A program made the position numbers and the translations under genes. Below, in pieces: positions 52,124 through 61,280 of a DNA stretch of 64,000 nt. The stretch comes from Methanolobus sediminis (GTDB taxonomy: Archaea > Halobacteriota > Methanosarcinia > Methanosarcinales > Methanosarcinaceae): positions 1,736,001 through 1,800,000 of the forward strand of contig NZ_CP133592.1 of assembly GCF_031312595.1 (NCBI RefSeq). Reading direction: 5' to 3'. Within the stretch, counting starts at the first letter, position 1; each line of letters begins with the position of its first letter. Under the pieces are notes generated by a model. That model saw nothing but the letters and a program-made list of their open reading frames with translations. It was not told the DNA's origin and ran no database searches.

Positions 52124-53821
52124 TTATTCGGCTTCAGCCTCTGAGCCTGCTGCAAGTACTTCGTGGATTACTTTTCCGTACACTGGTCTTGCGATCAGTA
52201 TTCCAATCAGGACCCCAACAATTGTTGTGATTGCGAATCCTTTCAGGCTTCCAAATCCCATTATAACAAGTGGTGACATTGCGATAATGGTTGTCGCAGA
52301 TGCTGCAAATATGATTCCGAATGCTTTTGTTATCCTTGAAAGATAAACTTTTCTTGGTGGGAGTTTTCCTTCATACAGCACTTCATCGGTGATGATGACA
52401 AGGTGGTCAATACCTGTTCCTATGGCTGCTATAATACCTGCGATACTTGCAAGATCAAGTTGCCATCCGATTGCTGCTGCAAATCCAAGGATCATTATCA
52501 CTTCACTGATCGAAGTGCTGACCATTGGTATCAGTATAGCAGGCTTGTTATATTTCCTGAATACTACAAAAGCAACTGCAAGAAGTGCGATCATTCCTGC
52601 GATAACAGCCTGTGTCTTGAACTGCTGTCCAAGGGCTGCATCTACATGTCCTGAACCCATAAGTTCGACATTCACAGGCAATGCACCTGCACGCAGGTGG
52701 ATCTGTAATTCCTCTGCTCTTGTCTTGCTGTCCTCATCCGCACCGGTTGAAGCCTGCCATGAATATATTGGAGCCTGTTCCAGTTTGGCTGCTGCTGAGT
52801 AGCTAAGAGGTGCGCTGTAAACCTCGTTCTCATCAAGATACATCACAAGGTTATGTGACATTGGATCCTGTGTAGCACCAGTTTCAATAGCGATCTCCTG
52901 AAGTGCCTGGGCACCTTCATCTGTCAATGTGAAAGGTACGTACCATGAACCTGAATCCTCCTGATATCCTACAATACTTACAGATTCGATTTCATCTCCG
53001 TAAAGAACATGCTTTGACTCATTGCCCTGTGTAATTATCCTTATCTCGAATTTACCTGGCTTTTCTGCGATGTTCTTGGCTGTTGCAAGGTCTACACCCG
53101 CAAAGTCAATAAGAATATAGTCATCACCGACTGTTTTTACCGGAATGTCCTTAAGTCCCAGAGAATTGAGCTTGTCACTGAGGATCTCTTTTGTCAGGTC
53201 TCTTGTTTCGGTTGTTACTCCTTCCTTGTAGACAGGATTTCCATTGATGTCAGTTACAATGGAACCTCCAACCTTTTCCATCAGCGCTTCAAGTTCTTCC
53301 TGTGTAATTGCAGTCCTGATCTCATATTCCACACCATCGGAAATAAGTGTTGGAATTACTTCTGTTTTCAGTGTATCTCCAAGGTATGTGCTGATGAGTG
53401 TTTCTTTAGTGGAGTGAAGTACTACCTGGGTAACGTTATTGCTTCGTGAGATGGTCGTCTGGCCAACGCCAAGTTGGTCCATCTGGTTATTGGTTAGCAC
53501 TGAAGCCGATGTGAAAGTTACTGTAACCTCGTCTTCTCCTTCATCTGTGGATGCAATAGTGATGTCTTCTGCGAGGTTGATATTGACTATTTCTTTTACA
53601 AGAAGGCCGCTGTCAGCATCAAGCTGTGCAACAGCACCCTGGAGTTTCAGCTGAAGCCAGGAACCACCTTCAAGGTCAAGTCCATAATTAAGGTTAGTTG
53701 TAAATCCTTCATCAGACGTGTACCACGGGTGTATGAATATTATGGAACCAAGTATTGCAAGAATGAACACTATCACTCTTACGTCTTTTAACAGGCTCTG
53801 TTGTTTTTCATCGTCCCTCAT
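52124..53821 (-). CDS. secD: Preprotein translocase subunit SecD
   Basis: About 565 residues. N-terminal helix, a large P1 periplasmic-type domain beginning DLEGGSWLQL (about 50), and five C-terminal helices with the D-x-x-x-x-A-x-I-G-T-G-I-D pattern. It aids protein export with SecF using the membrane potential. The start at ATG 53821 overlaps the secF stop by 4 bp (ATGA); a 13-codon upstream extension lies within secF and is rejected. In archaea secF precedes secD, as here. Confidence 0.95.
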   Translation of the reverse strand: MRDDEKQQSLLKDVRVIVFILAILGSIIFIHPWYTSDEGFTTNLNYGLDLEGGSWLQLKLQGAVAQLDADSGLLVKEIVNINLAEDITIASTDEGEDEVTVTFTSASVLTNNQMDQLGVGQTTISRSNNVTQVVLHSTKETLISTYLGDTLKTEVIPTLISDGVEYEIRTAITQEELEALMEKVGGSIVTDINGNPVYKEGVTTETRDLTKEILSDKLNSLGLKDIPVKTVGDDYILIDFAGVDLATAKNIAEKPGKFEIRIITQGNESKHVLYGDEIESVSIVGYQEDSGSWYVPFTLTDEGAQALQEIAIETGATQDPMSHNLVMYLDENEVYSAPLSYSAAAKLEQAPIYSWQASTGADEDSKTRAEELQIHLRAGALPVNVELMGSGHVDAALGQQFKTQAVIAGMIALLAVAFVVFRKYNKPAILIPMVSTSISEVIMILGFAAAIGWQLDLASIAGIIAAIGTGIDHLVIITDEVLYEGKLPPRKVYLSRITKAFGIIFAASATTIIAMSPLVIMGFGSLKGFAITTIVGVLIGILIARPVYGKVIHEVLAAGSEAEAE

Positions 53822-54720
53822 GCTTTTCTCCTCCTTGTGCCGACACTTGTAACATGCCACCTGAGAATTGATGTGTTAAGCATCCAGGTGTTCATCATAT
53901 CAGCCACCAGTCCGAAGATGAGGACGATGGAAATGTTTGAAAGAAGAGTTATCTGTGAGAATGATGGGCTAAGGACATAGGAGAATGTTGAAATAACGTA
54001 CATTGCCACAAGTGCTGCAAGTGTTGTTGTTGTCATTGTGACACCGGTATGCATTGCATTACTAATGTTCTCCTGTGGGGTTCCGCGTCGTTTTAAAACC
54101 CTTGTTGTAAGCAAAATATCACTGTCTACCGAATAACCGATAAGCATCAGAAGAGCTGCAACTGTACCAAGGGACAGTTCAATTCCTACAATGTTCATGA
54201 ATGCTGCTGCGATTATAATATCGGACAATGCAGAAAGAACGACAGCTACCGAAGGGACAAATGTCCTGAAGATCAAAAAGACAACAATTGCCATTCCAAT
54301 GAATGATACAATAACTGCTTTTACTGCCTGTTTCTGCAGGCTTGCACCGTATACTGGTCCGACCTGGTTTATCTCTACATTATCATAGGAATTGATCACA
54401 TCAGTTGTAAGTTCTTGTTGCAGTTCATCGCTCATGGGTCCAAACTGCATAATGATACGTGATCCGGCCTGTCTGACGTCAGTGATAGGGTAATCTGCAT
54501 ACTTCTGCTGAATGGCTGTCACACTTTCCTGACTCGCCATTGAGACCATAGTCCCGCCTTCAAAATCCATTCCAAGCTTTACAGGTGATCCGCTGCTTGC
54601 AAAAGTGATTGCAAGTATAATTAATGAAATAACAAATAAAACAAGCGGTAATGCTGCAAGCTGACGATCGTCATGTTTTCTAACAAAAGAATCTAAACGT
54701 TCAGTCAAACCGACTTTCAT
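53818..54720 (-). CDS. secF: Preprotein translocase subunit SecF
   Basis: 300 residues with six membrane segments. DFEGGTMVSM (about 53-62) is the family motif in the first extracytoplasmic domain, and GYSVDSDILLTTRVL (about 195-209) the conserved TM4 motif. First gene of secFD. The promoter region is 54721-54834, shared with the divergent deaminase. Confidence 0.95.
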   Translation of the reverse strand: MKVGLTERLDSFVRKHDDRQLAALPLVLFVISLIILAITFASSGSPVKLGMDFEGGTMVSMASQESVTAIQQKYADYPITDVRQAGSRIIMQFGPMSDELQQELTTDVINSYDNVEINQVGPVYGASLQKQAVKAVIVSFIGMAIVVFLIFRTFVPSVAVVLSALSDIIIAAAFMNIVGIELSLGTVAALLMLIGYSVDSDILLTTRVLKRRGTPQENISNAMHTGVTMTTTTLAALVAMYVISTFSYVLSPSFSQITLLSNISIVLIFGLVADMMNTWMLNTSILRWHVTSVGTRRRKA

Positions 54721-54834
54721 GTTTCTATACTCCAGAAATAATAGCTTCTCAATTTCGTCTATATAAAAAATAAAATTGATACCTACACTCTTACACTACA
54801 ACTTATATATACCACTTACTGCTTCATTTAAAAG

Positions 54835-55296
54835 ATGACTGAAAGGCCAAGTATAGATGAGTATTTTCTTGAAATCGCTACGGTTGTGGCCAAACGCTCC
54901 ACTTGCTTGCGAAACAGGGTTGGAGCTGTGATTGCCAGGGATAAACGTATACTTTCCACAGGTTACAATGGCGCACCGAGAAATATGAAGCATTGCCTTG
55001 ATATAGGCTGTATCAGGCAGCAAAATAACATTGCTTCAGGTACCCGTCACGAAAAATGCCGTGCGGTACATGCCGAGCAGAATGCTATTATTCAGGCTGC
55101 CCTGCATGGTGTCAGCACAGATGGTGCCACACTTTACTGTACACACCAGCCATGCATACTCTGCGCAAAAATGATCATCAATTCAAATATCAAAAAGGTT
55201 GTTTATATCCAGCCTTACCCGGATGCAGACTCACTTGTTTTCTTCGAGGAGTCCGGGGTAGAAGTGGTAAACATCCCAATATCAGACTTTGCTTAA
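54835..55296 (+). CDS. dCMP deaminase-family (cytidine/deoxycytidylate) deaminase
   Basis: 153 residues. Zinc site His79-Ala-Glu81 and PCILC (Cys107, Cys110), as in deoxycytidylate deaminase; the N-terminal NRVGAVIARD and YNGAPRN are typical of that family. It supplies dUMP for dTTP synthesis. Its 3' end overlaps the convergent cofE by 15 bp. Confidence 0.9.
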   Translation: MTERPSIDEYFLEIATVVAKRSTCLRNRVGAVIARDKRILSTGYNGAPRNMKHCLDIGCIRQQNNIASGTRHEKCRAVHAEQNAIIQAALHGVSTDGATLYCTHQPCILCAKMIINSNIKKVVYIQPYPDADSLVFFEESGVEVVNIPISDFA

Positions 55297-56034
55297 ACAG
55301 CGAAGTCCTTTTTTAATTATATCTTCACGGTCACTACGGTACATTTCCTGAATGGATGATTCTTCTGACCGCATTTCCAGTCCTCTTATAATTATTACTG
55401 GATATCCGCCGTCACCTTCTCCCATGAGCAGATTTGCAGCTCCGGCAATCTCATCTGCAATTGCCTCTTCAGTGATCTCAAGTGTGTTTCCAAACAGGTC
55501 TTTTTGTCCTTTCCAGTTCTTTATCGGGTGTATTTTGTAAACACCGATGGCAATTCCGGTCTGTCCTATCTTAAATGCCCTGCCGTTGGTATCTGTGAGT
55601 ATAACGCTGATCTTCTTTCCAGTGATCAGTTCAATACTTTCTCCGATTTGGGCTGTACTTCCATCAGGATTAGATGGCAGATCTGCCAGATAGCCAATAT
55701 CAACATTTGATTCATCAATTCCTGCTTTGATACAAACGTGTCCGTTATGTGTTTCAACCAGGAATATCGGGTAATCGACCAGTACTTCCTTACTGCGATC
55801 AAGGACCGCCTGTATAAATCTTGCATCAAGGTCATGCATGGAAGCAATAGACAATGCTCTTTCTCCGGGGATGATGTCTTCAAGTCTGAACATCCTGCCT
55901 TCTGCTTTGGCAACGATTGTTGAAGCTATTACAACAATGTCATTGTCTTCAATGGTGGTATTTTCACAGATGATCGATGCAATATCGTCCCCTTCTTTTA
56001 TCAAGGGGATATTTTCTACAGTAAATACCTGCAT
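55282..56034 (-). CDS. cofE: Coenzyme F420-0:L-glutamate ligase
   Basis: About 250 residues. DNDIVVIASTIVAKAEGR (about 30-47), DTNGRAFKIGQTGIAIG (about 148-164) and the NWKGQKDLFGNTLEITE region are CofE signatures. The enzyme adds L-glutamates to F420-0 using GTP, giving the F420-2 used by methanogens. ATG 56034 is preferred over TTG 56040. A TATA box (minus strand, about 56158-56150) lies 120 bp upstream, just downstream of the 14-bp inverted repeat at 56174-56257. Confidence 0.93.
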   Translation of the reverse strand: MQVFTVENIPLIKEGDDIASIICENTTIEDNDIVVIASTIVAKAEGRMFRLEDIIPGERALSIASMHDLDARFIQAVLDRSKEVLVDYPIFLVETHNGHVCIKAGIDESNVDIGYLADLPSNPDGSTAQIGESIELITGKKISVILTDTNGRAFKIGQTGIAIGVYKIHPIKNWKGQKDLFGNTLEITEEAIADEIAGAANLLMGEGDGGYPVIIIRGLEMRSEESSIQEMYRSDREDIIKKGLRCLSKV

Positions 56035-56173
56035 TTTCAATTTGGATTCTCCAATATGTATGGTAATGATTTGCGAATAATGCTCAAATGTTAATTAACA
56101 ATGCTATGTTAAATTCATACAAGTTTGGTTTATATGTGAAACGTCTAATAGTATATATTGGGAGTGACTTACC

Positions 56174-56257
56174 GAAGTAAGTACAAGTTTCAATCTATAA
56201 ACTATCAACCAACCAGTTAAATTGAAGCAAAGTCATAATAACCCTTGTACTTACTTC
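56174..56257. repeat. 14-bp perfect inverted repeat with nested stem, upstream of cofE
   Basis: GAAGTAAGTACAAG (56174-56187) pairs with CTTGTACTTACTTC (56244-56257). Within the 56-nt loop TTCAAT (56189-56194) pairs with ATTGAA (56221-56226). The left arm can also pair with bases just outside it: ACTTAC-CGAA-GTAAGT (56167-56182). The two folds exclude each other. Confidence 0.6.
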
Positions 56258-56381
56258 ATTTACCATCACAAAATGGTCTAAAAGTCGTTTTCCTTAATTA
56301 ATATCTTTTGTTCATTAAATATGTAGCATTGATGCCCTTGAATTAATTCTCTATTATTTATTTGTCAGCGAAAAGTAATAT

Positions 56382-56390
56382 ACTATATTT
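56382..56390 (+). promoter_or_regulatory. TATA box of the C/D box sRNA
   Basis: ACTATATTT centred about 19-24 bp upstream of the first stem base of the sRNA, consistent with archaeal promoter spacing. Confidence 0.5.
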
Positions 56391-56403
56391 GCATTGTACT
56401 TTT

Positions 56404-56469
56404 TTGCGGCGATGATGATAGTTACCCCGACTGAGCAAAGGATGATGATATTTCTGACTGATGCCGCAA
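56404..56469 (+). ncRNA. C/D box sRNA (2'-O-methylation guide)
   Basis: All elements are present in order. Terminal stem TTGCGGCG (56404-56411) pairs with TGCCGCAA (56462-56469). Box C is ATGATGA (56412-56418), followed by a 12-nt guide (56419-56430). Box D' is CTGA (56431-56434). A 4-nt spacer leads to box C' AGGATGA (56439-56445, one mismatch), then a 12-nt guide (56446-56457) and box D CTGA (56458-56461). Both guides have the 12-nt spacing typical of archaeal C/D RNPs. The first guide TAGTTACCCCGA is complementary to UCGGGGUAACUA, whose UAACUA is the conserved loop of 23S rRNA helix 69; the fifth base from box D' would direct methylation of a G just 5' of that loop. The second target is not identified. 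C' may alternatively be ATGATGA at 56442. Confidence 0.85.
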
Positions 56470-56504
56470 TCTAAAATAATCGAATAAAAAAGAATACCAA
56501 AGGG

Positions 56505-56535
56505 GTAATAAAAAAGGAAGTCCGAATGGTCGGAC
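56505..56535 (-). terminator. Intrinsic terminator of the Hsp20 gene
   Basis: GTCCGA-ATGG-TCGGAC (56520-56535), 13 bp after the stop; on the minus strand it is followed by TTCCTTTTTTATT. Confidence 0.75.
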
Positions 56536-56548
56536 ATGAAGTAAAACT

Positions 56549-57010
56549 CTATTCGATCATTATCCTGTGCTTTTCTTCTATCTCTGCTTTTGGCATTGTG
56601 ATCGTAAGCACGCCATTCTCAAGCTTTGCACTTGCTTCGTCTTCCTTTATCATTGATGGAAGATTGAATGCACGTGCAAACCTGCTGTATGTCCTTTCAC
56701 GCATAAGGTAGCCTTCTTTCTCCTCTTTTGACTCCTTGTGCGTGTTCGCCTTGATCCAAACCCTGTCATTCTTTATGTCTATGTCAATATCCTCTTTGCT
56801 GACGCCAGGAAGATCTGTTGTAACGATAATATTTTTATCGTCCTCCTTGATATCAATCAGAGGGGAAAGGGTATCCATATCTATCATTTCCTTACTCTGC
56901 TCGCTATCCCCAAACAAACGGTTAAGACGCTGCTGCATCTGCCTCATGTCGTCAAAGGGATCCCATCTTGAGGTTGTGGATGGGGACCATGGTGTTAGTC
57001 CAAACTTCAT
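56549..57010 (-). CDS. Hsp20/alpha-crystallin small heat-shock protein
   Basis: 153 residues. N-terminal arm with the WDPFDDMRQMQQRLNRLF motif, the alpha-crystallin domain starting PLIDIKEDDKNIIVTTDLPG (about 51-70) and ending KLENGVLTITMPKAE, and a C-terminal HRIMIE tail with the I-x-I motif. Forms large oligomers that hold unfolding proteins. ATG 57010 is chosen because the SD GAGAGTGG lies upstream; the 19-codon extension is rejected. A TTTATAAATAG box is upstream (about 57087-57097). Confidence 0.93.
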   Translation of the reverse strand: MKFGLTPWSPSTTSRWDPFDDMRQMQQRLNRLFGDSEQSKEMIDMDTLSPLIDIKEDDKNIIVTTDLPGVSKEDIDIDIKNDRVWIKANTHKESKEEKEGYLMRERTYSRFARAFNLPSMIKEDEASAKLENGVLTITMPKAEIEEKHRIMIE

Positions 57011-57083
57011 TTTACCACTCTCTTGCTTATATATAGATGGAACTATCCGGAAAACAGATACTCCCACAATAAATAATATCTAA

Positions 57084-57098
57084 GTGGTTCTATTTATA
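57084..57098 (-). promoter_or_regulatory. TATA box of the Hsp20 gene
   Basis: ATTTATAAATAG on the minus strand, about 80 bp before the ATG; a second TATA-like CTATATATAAG sits only 15-25 bp before the ATG and would give a leader without the SD. Confidence 0.4.
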
Positions 57099-57154
57099 AA
57101 TAATGAGTGTTCCCATCACGCAAAAAAAGAATGCAAAAGGCGTTGTGCAGTGGG

Positions 57155-58360
57155 TTATTGAGCCCACTCGCCGTCAATAAGTTGTCTCACAAGATCTGCT
57201 GCGTAAATTATTCCAAGAGCACCTTTCTTTACAGATTCTTCATTAAATGCATCTGCCTTATCAGATACTTTTTCTGAGGTGCAGTAAATAGCTACTGGAA
57301 TGGGGTTGGATGTGTGAGTTCTAAGTGCAATTGGTGTTGGATGGTCAGGAAGTACCATTATAGTGACCTCTTCATCCATTTCCCTTGCTGCTTTAAGAAC
57401 AGTGCCTACTACCTTCTCATCAAAATCCTCAATAGCCTGGATCTTTGCATTCATATTTCCCATGTGTCCTGCTTCATCAGGAGCTTCCACATGCACGAAA
57501 ACAAAATCGTGATCTTTGAGTGCGTCAATTGCATATTCTGCCTTACCGAGATAATTCGTATCAAGGTATCCGGTGGCACCGGGCACTTCGATAACATCAA
57601 GTCCTGCATAGATGCCTATTCCCATAACAAGGTCTACAGCTGATATAATGGCTCCTTTGAGTCCATACAATTCACCGAAAGGTGTGAATGCAGGTGCGTA
57701 TCCCTGTCCCCAGAGCCATATGGAATTTCCCGGGTTCTTACCTTCCTCAATTCTCTTGAGGTTGACAGGGTGGTCTTTCAGTATTACCATGGACTTTTCA
57801 GTCAGTTCACAGAGTAGTTCACTGTCTTCGCCTTTTGGCATATGCTGGTGCCTGTTCTCATCAATTACATCGTGAGGTGGCACACACTCGGTGTTTGCTC
57901 CAAGTCCTTTCTTTCCTACCATAAGGTGACGGTAACTGATTCCCGGATAAAATCGGACCTTTTCATCTCCAAGTTCTGCATCAATGCTTTCTATCAGTTC
58001 CTTAGCTTCCTCGTTGGTAATGTGCCCGGAACTGTAGTCAGCTATCAAGTCATCTTTGATGGTTATCAGGTTGCAGCGGAAGGCCACATCATCTTTTTCG
58101 AGTTCCACACCCATGCTTGCAGCTTCAAGTGGTGACCTGCCTGTATAGTACTTTTTCGGATCGTACCCTACAATTGACATATTGGCCACATCGCTCCCGG
58201 GGTGCATACCTTCCGGAACTGTCTGTGCAAGTCCTGCCCTGCCGTAAGCAGCAAGGTAATCCATGTTGGATGTGTTGGCTTTCTGAAGAACCGTCATGCC
58301 GCCAAGTTCCTCAAGAGGCTCATCTGCCATGCCATCTCCGATGAGTACTACATATTTCAT
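57155..58360 (-). CDS. apgM: Cofactor-independent phosphoglycerate mutase (archaeal type)
   Basis: About 401 residues of the alkaline-phosphatase superfamily. Metal site GDGMADEP at the N-terminus, the nucleophile region [10 protein letters not shown] (Ser near residue 60) and the later [12 protein letters not shown] and LPDHPTP motifs. It interconverts 3- and 2-phosphoglycerate. Start at ATG 58360 just before the metal motif; a TATA-free AT stretch lies upstream. A hairpin AGTGGG/CCCACT (57149-57154/57163-57168) overlaps its stop and may terminate transcription. Confidence 0.93.
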   Translation of the reverse strand: MKYVVLIGDGMADEPLEELGGMTVLQKANTSNMDYLAAYGRAGLAQTVPEGMHPGSDVANMSIVGYDPKKYYTGRSPLEAASMGVELEKDDVAFRCNLITIKDDLIADYSSGHITNEEAKELIESIDAELGDEKVRFYPGISYRHLMVGKKGLGANTECVPPHDVIDENRHQHMPKGEDSELLCELTEKSMVILKDHPVNLKRIEEGKNPGNSIWLWGQGYAPAFTPFGELYGLKGAIISAVDLVMGIGIYAGLDVIEVPGATGYLDTNYLGKAEYAIDALKDHDFVFVHVEAPDEAGHMGNMNAKIQAIEDFDEKVVGTVLKAAREMDEEVTIMVLPDHPTPIALRTHTSNPIPVAIYCTSEKVSDKADAFNEESVKKGALGIIYAADLVRQLIDGEWAQ

Positions 58361-58466
58361 ATTTTCACCTATATTAATAGAAATCAATAAAAACCATAAG
58401 ACAGTAATAATGCCATGGAAATGGTAGAAGTCCTGTCATTTTATTGGTTCTATGAGTGAGGTTTCG

Positions 58467-59756
58467 ATGAAATATATACATTTTGTAATTATCTCTGTAT
58501 GTATCCTTTTATTATGTGTGTCTCCTGCATCCGGTGTGAGGACAAAGACAATGATTCATTATTCGGAACCTCAGGTAACAGTACAGGATGAGATATTTCT
58601 TGAACAAGGTTACTCGTTCAAAGTGCTGGATATGAATAGCAAAAGTGGAGATATCTGGATCGAACTCTATCTTGACGGGGAAGAGGTGGAGTTAGATGAT
58701 AATTTTGCCAAGAAGGACGAACCACTTGAATACATTCGCTCGGTAGTTGAAGATGAGGATGATGATGAAGAGGAAGAAGTGGATTATTTCATTCTTCGGA
58801 TAACTCCTGAAGGCGATGTGGATGAAGATGATGGAGTGGTGTATTCCACCATCTACGTTGAGCAGTATATGGATCCGGTTGAAGATATGGAAAACTATCT
58901 GCTTCTTGACAAAAGTTACTCCTTGACAATGGATTCCGAACTGGAACTGTCAGGTCTCTACACTCTGGAAGCCACAGATGTGGACGATGATGAAGTTACT
59001 CTTGAGCTGAGGATTGATGGAAAACTGCTGAAAGAGGATGAGGTAGAGGCTGATGACTACTTCTATTACACAGTTTATTCAGATGGAAATCCTGAAACTC
59101 TTTTCCTTGCTAACGTGAAAGCATTCTTTGAGTCTGGCGATGAAGTATCTGTATTCATAAATCATGTATCATTGAAACAAAGTCAGGTTTCTTCTTCAGA
59201 TGAACTTCCTGACGGCCTGGATATTGATGTATCTTCACCGGTAGATGGGGGACTTAAAGCCGGAAGGATTGCAATTGTCAGTTATTCTCTGAACGAGTCA
59301 TTTTCAGAGGTACGTATTCTAGTAGACGGTAAAGTTCTGGATTCCAGATATAATGTAAGTCCGGGCGTATACAAGGCCGTAAGCGGTGAAATGGATGCTG
59401 GTATCCACAAAGCAACCCTGCGAACTATAAATGAGGATGATGAGTCTTCTTATTATTCAGAGGATTTTTCTGTATCCGTAAATATCAAAGACAATATCAC
59501 AGAGTCTATTGTCGAGATTGCAAATACGGCAGCAGCTGAAATCTCAAAAACCTATTACATGACCTCGAACACATCCAAATCCGATGATTCTACAAAGGAT
59601 TCATCATCAGATGCCGGGGAATCGTCTGAATCACAGGAATCAGGTTTATCGCCTGCATTATGGACTTCATCTACAGGCGTGTCTAATGCTGTTTCTCTCA
59701 TAATAACAGCAGGTGTTTTCCTGTTGTTCTTTACGTTCTTTAACAAGTTCCGGTAA
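58467..59756 (+). CDS. Acidic cell-surface protein with C-terminal anchor (S-layer-like repeats)
   Basis: About 429 residues: signal peptide (hydrophobic 4-22), a pair of related beta-domains (about 35-110 and 135-210) each with a VTLELRIDGKLL-type segment and dense Asp/Glu runs, a further beta-domain, a Ser/Asp-rich low-complexity stalk (about 380-395), and a C-terminal hydrophobic helix (about 408-424) followed by NKFR. The layout resembles S-layer-associated proteins of Methanosarcinaceae (duplicated S-layer domains), but I am not certain of the family. ATG 58467 with SD GAGG is chosen over ATG 58452. Confidence 0.75.
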   Translation: MKYIHFVIISVCILLLCVSPASGVRTKTMIHYSEPQVTVQDEIFLEQGYSFKVLDMNSKSGDIWIELYLDGEEVELDDNFAKKDEPLEYIRSVVEDEDDDEEEEVDYFILRITPEGDVDEDDGVVYSTIYVEQYMDPVEDMENYLLLDKSYSLTMDSELELSGLYTLEATDVDDDEVTLELRIDGKLLKEDEVEADDYFYYTVYSDGNPETLFLANVKAFFESGDEVSVFINHVSLKQSQVSSSDELPDGLDIDVSSPVDGGLKAGRIAIVSYSLNESFSEVRILVDGKVLDSRYNVSPGVYKAVSGEMDAGIHKATLRTINEDDESSYYSEDFSVSVNIKDNITESIVEIANTAAAEISKTYYMTSNTSKSDDSTKDSSSDAGESSESQESGLSPALWTSSTGVSNAVSLIITAGVFLLFFTFFNKFR

Positions 59757-59867
59757 GCCAATATTCTTCTATTGGTACTTTTTTAGAACATAGGTTTACA
59801 CATAATCTTTATATTACTCTTTATTGTTTATAGACGCAATTAGCTGACAAACTAAACAGGTTGTATC

Positions 59868-61280
59868 ATGAGAATCGTAATGAAGTTCGGCGGGACTTCC
59901 GTGGAAAACGGCGAAAAGATCCGACATGTGGCAGAACTGTTAAGACAGTTCCACATGGATGGCAATGAACTTGTGGCAGTAACATCTGCGCTCGGTGGCG
60001 TTACAGATGGTTTACTGAACACAGCAAAAGATGTATCTAAAAATGGTAAAGTTAGCCAGGTAAAGGAATTCATCGCAGATCTCAGTAAAAAACATTACGA
60101 TGCTATCAATGTTGCAATTGATGATGAGAATATCAGGTCCGAGTGTGTTGAGGTAATAGACAGCAGAGTCGATGAGCTGGAGAAAGCATTGATCGGTATC
60201 TGCTATCTTGGTGAACTCACCAACCGTTCCATTGATTATATTTCTTCATACGGTGAGCGTCTTGCTGCTCCTATTGTAAGCGGTTCAATTCGTTCACTTG
60301 GCACTCCATCAAAGGCATTTACGGGTGGAGAGGCAGGTATTATAACAGATTCCAAGTATGGTGATGCCAAGCCTCTGGAGGACAGCTATACCAGGGTTCA
60401 TGAAAGGCTCTGTCCCCTGCTTGCAGATCACATACCTGTTGTAACAGGTTTCATTGCCCAGGACAAACAGGAAATCATCACAACTCTTGGAAGAGGCGGC
60501 TCTGATTTCTCTGCATCAATTATCGGTGCTTCAGTCGATGCTGATGAAATATGGCTGTGGAAAGAAGTTCACGGTATCCTGACAACCGATCCTAAGATCG
60601 TAGCTGAGGCAAGTCCTATTCCTCAGATTTCATATATCGAGGCTATGGAGCTTTCATATTTCGGAGCTAAGGTACTTCATCCAAGGACAATCGAGCCTGC
60701 TATCAGGCACAAGATCCCGGTACGTGTGAAGAACACTTTTGAACCGGATTTCCCGGGAACTCTTATTGTTGCTGAGCAACAGTGCAAGGAGGATGTCGTT
60801 AAGGCTGTAACTCTCATTAACAAAGTTGCACTTATCAATATAAGTGGTGCAGGCATGGTTGGCACCATAGGAACGGCTGCAAGGGTATTTTCCGCACTTG
60901 CAAACGCCGGTGTTAATATTATCATGATCAGCCAGGGCTCATCCGAGGCAAACATGTCATTGGTAGTCAATGAGGATCATCTTGAAGCAGCAGTTGCAGC
61001 TGTCAGATCAGAGTTTACAACAAATGTTGTGGGCGATGTTGCTTATGATCGTGATGTATGTGTTGTAGCTGTTGTCGGTGCAGGTATGGATGGCATTCCG
61101 GGAGTTGCAGGAAAAGTATTCAATTCACTAGGCATAGCCGGTATTAATATTATTATGATAAGTCAGGGTTCATCACAACACAATATTTCTTTTGTAGTAA
61201 GTTCCGAACATGCATTGGAAGCTGTTAAGACCTTACACTGCGAATTTGAATTAGACAAACAATGCAGGGGATATCAATGA
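59868..61280 (+). CDS. lysC: Aspartate kinase
   Basis: 470 residues. N-terminal amino-acid kinase domain with MKFGGTSVENGEKI (5-18) and LGRGGSDFSA (about 207-216), then two ACT domains at the C-terminus (SGAGMVGTIGTAARVFSAL and GAGMDGIPGVAGKVFNSLGI), which bind lysine or threonine for feedback control. First step of the aspartate family (Lys, Thr, Met) and of aspartate semialdehyde used in archaea for aromatic amino acids and homocysteine. The 3' end overlaps purM by 4 bp. Confidence 0.95.
   Translation: MRIVMKFGGTSVENGEKIRHVAELLRQFHMDGNELVAVTSALGGVTDGLLNTAKDVSKNGKVSQVKEFIADLSKKHYDAINVAIDDENIRSECVEVIDSRVDELEKALIGICYLGELTNRSIDYISSYGERLAAPIVSGSIRSLGTPSKAFTGGEAGIITDSKYGDAKPLEDSYTRVHERLCPLLADHIPVVTGFIAQDKQEIITTLGRGGSDFSASIIGASVDADEIWLWKEVHGILTTDPKIVAEASPIPQISYIEAMELSYFGAKVLHPRTIEPAIRHKIPVRVKNTFEPDFPGTLIVAEQQCKEDVVKAVTLINKVALINISGAGMVGTIGTAARVFSALANAGVNIIMISQGSSEANMSLVVNEDHLEAAVAAVRSEFTTNVVGDVAYDRDVCVVAVVGAGMDGIPGVAGKVFNSLGIAGINIIMISQGSSQHNISFVVSSEHALEAVKTLHCEFELDKQCRGYQ

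Larger units (their letters stand above)
56041..56548. other. 508-bp intergenic region holding a hairpin element and an sRNA gene
   Basis: It contains the cofE promoter, the 14-bp inverted repeat at 56174-56257, a C/D box sRNA with its TATA box (56382-56469) and the Hsp20 terminator. The stretch 56258-56380 is AT-rich and shows nothing further. Confidence 0.7.

Noticed and set aside
53822-53860. 13-codon N-terminal extension of SecD
   Set aside because: Lies inside secF; ATG 53821 gives the expected ATGA overlap and family N-terminus.
56174-56257. CRISPR repeat (GTTTCAAT...ATTGAA)
   Set aside because: Single copy with no spacer periodicity.
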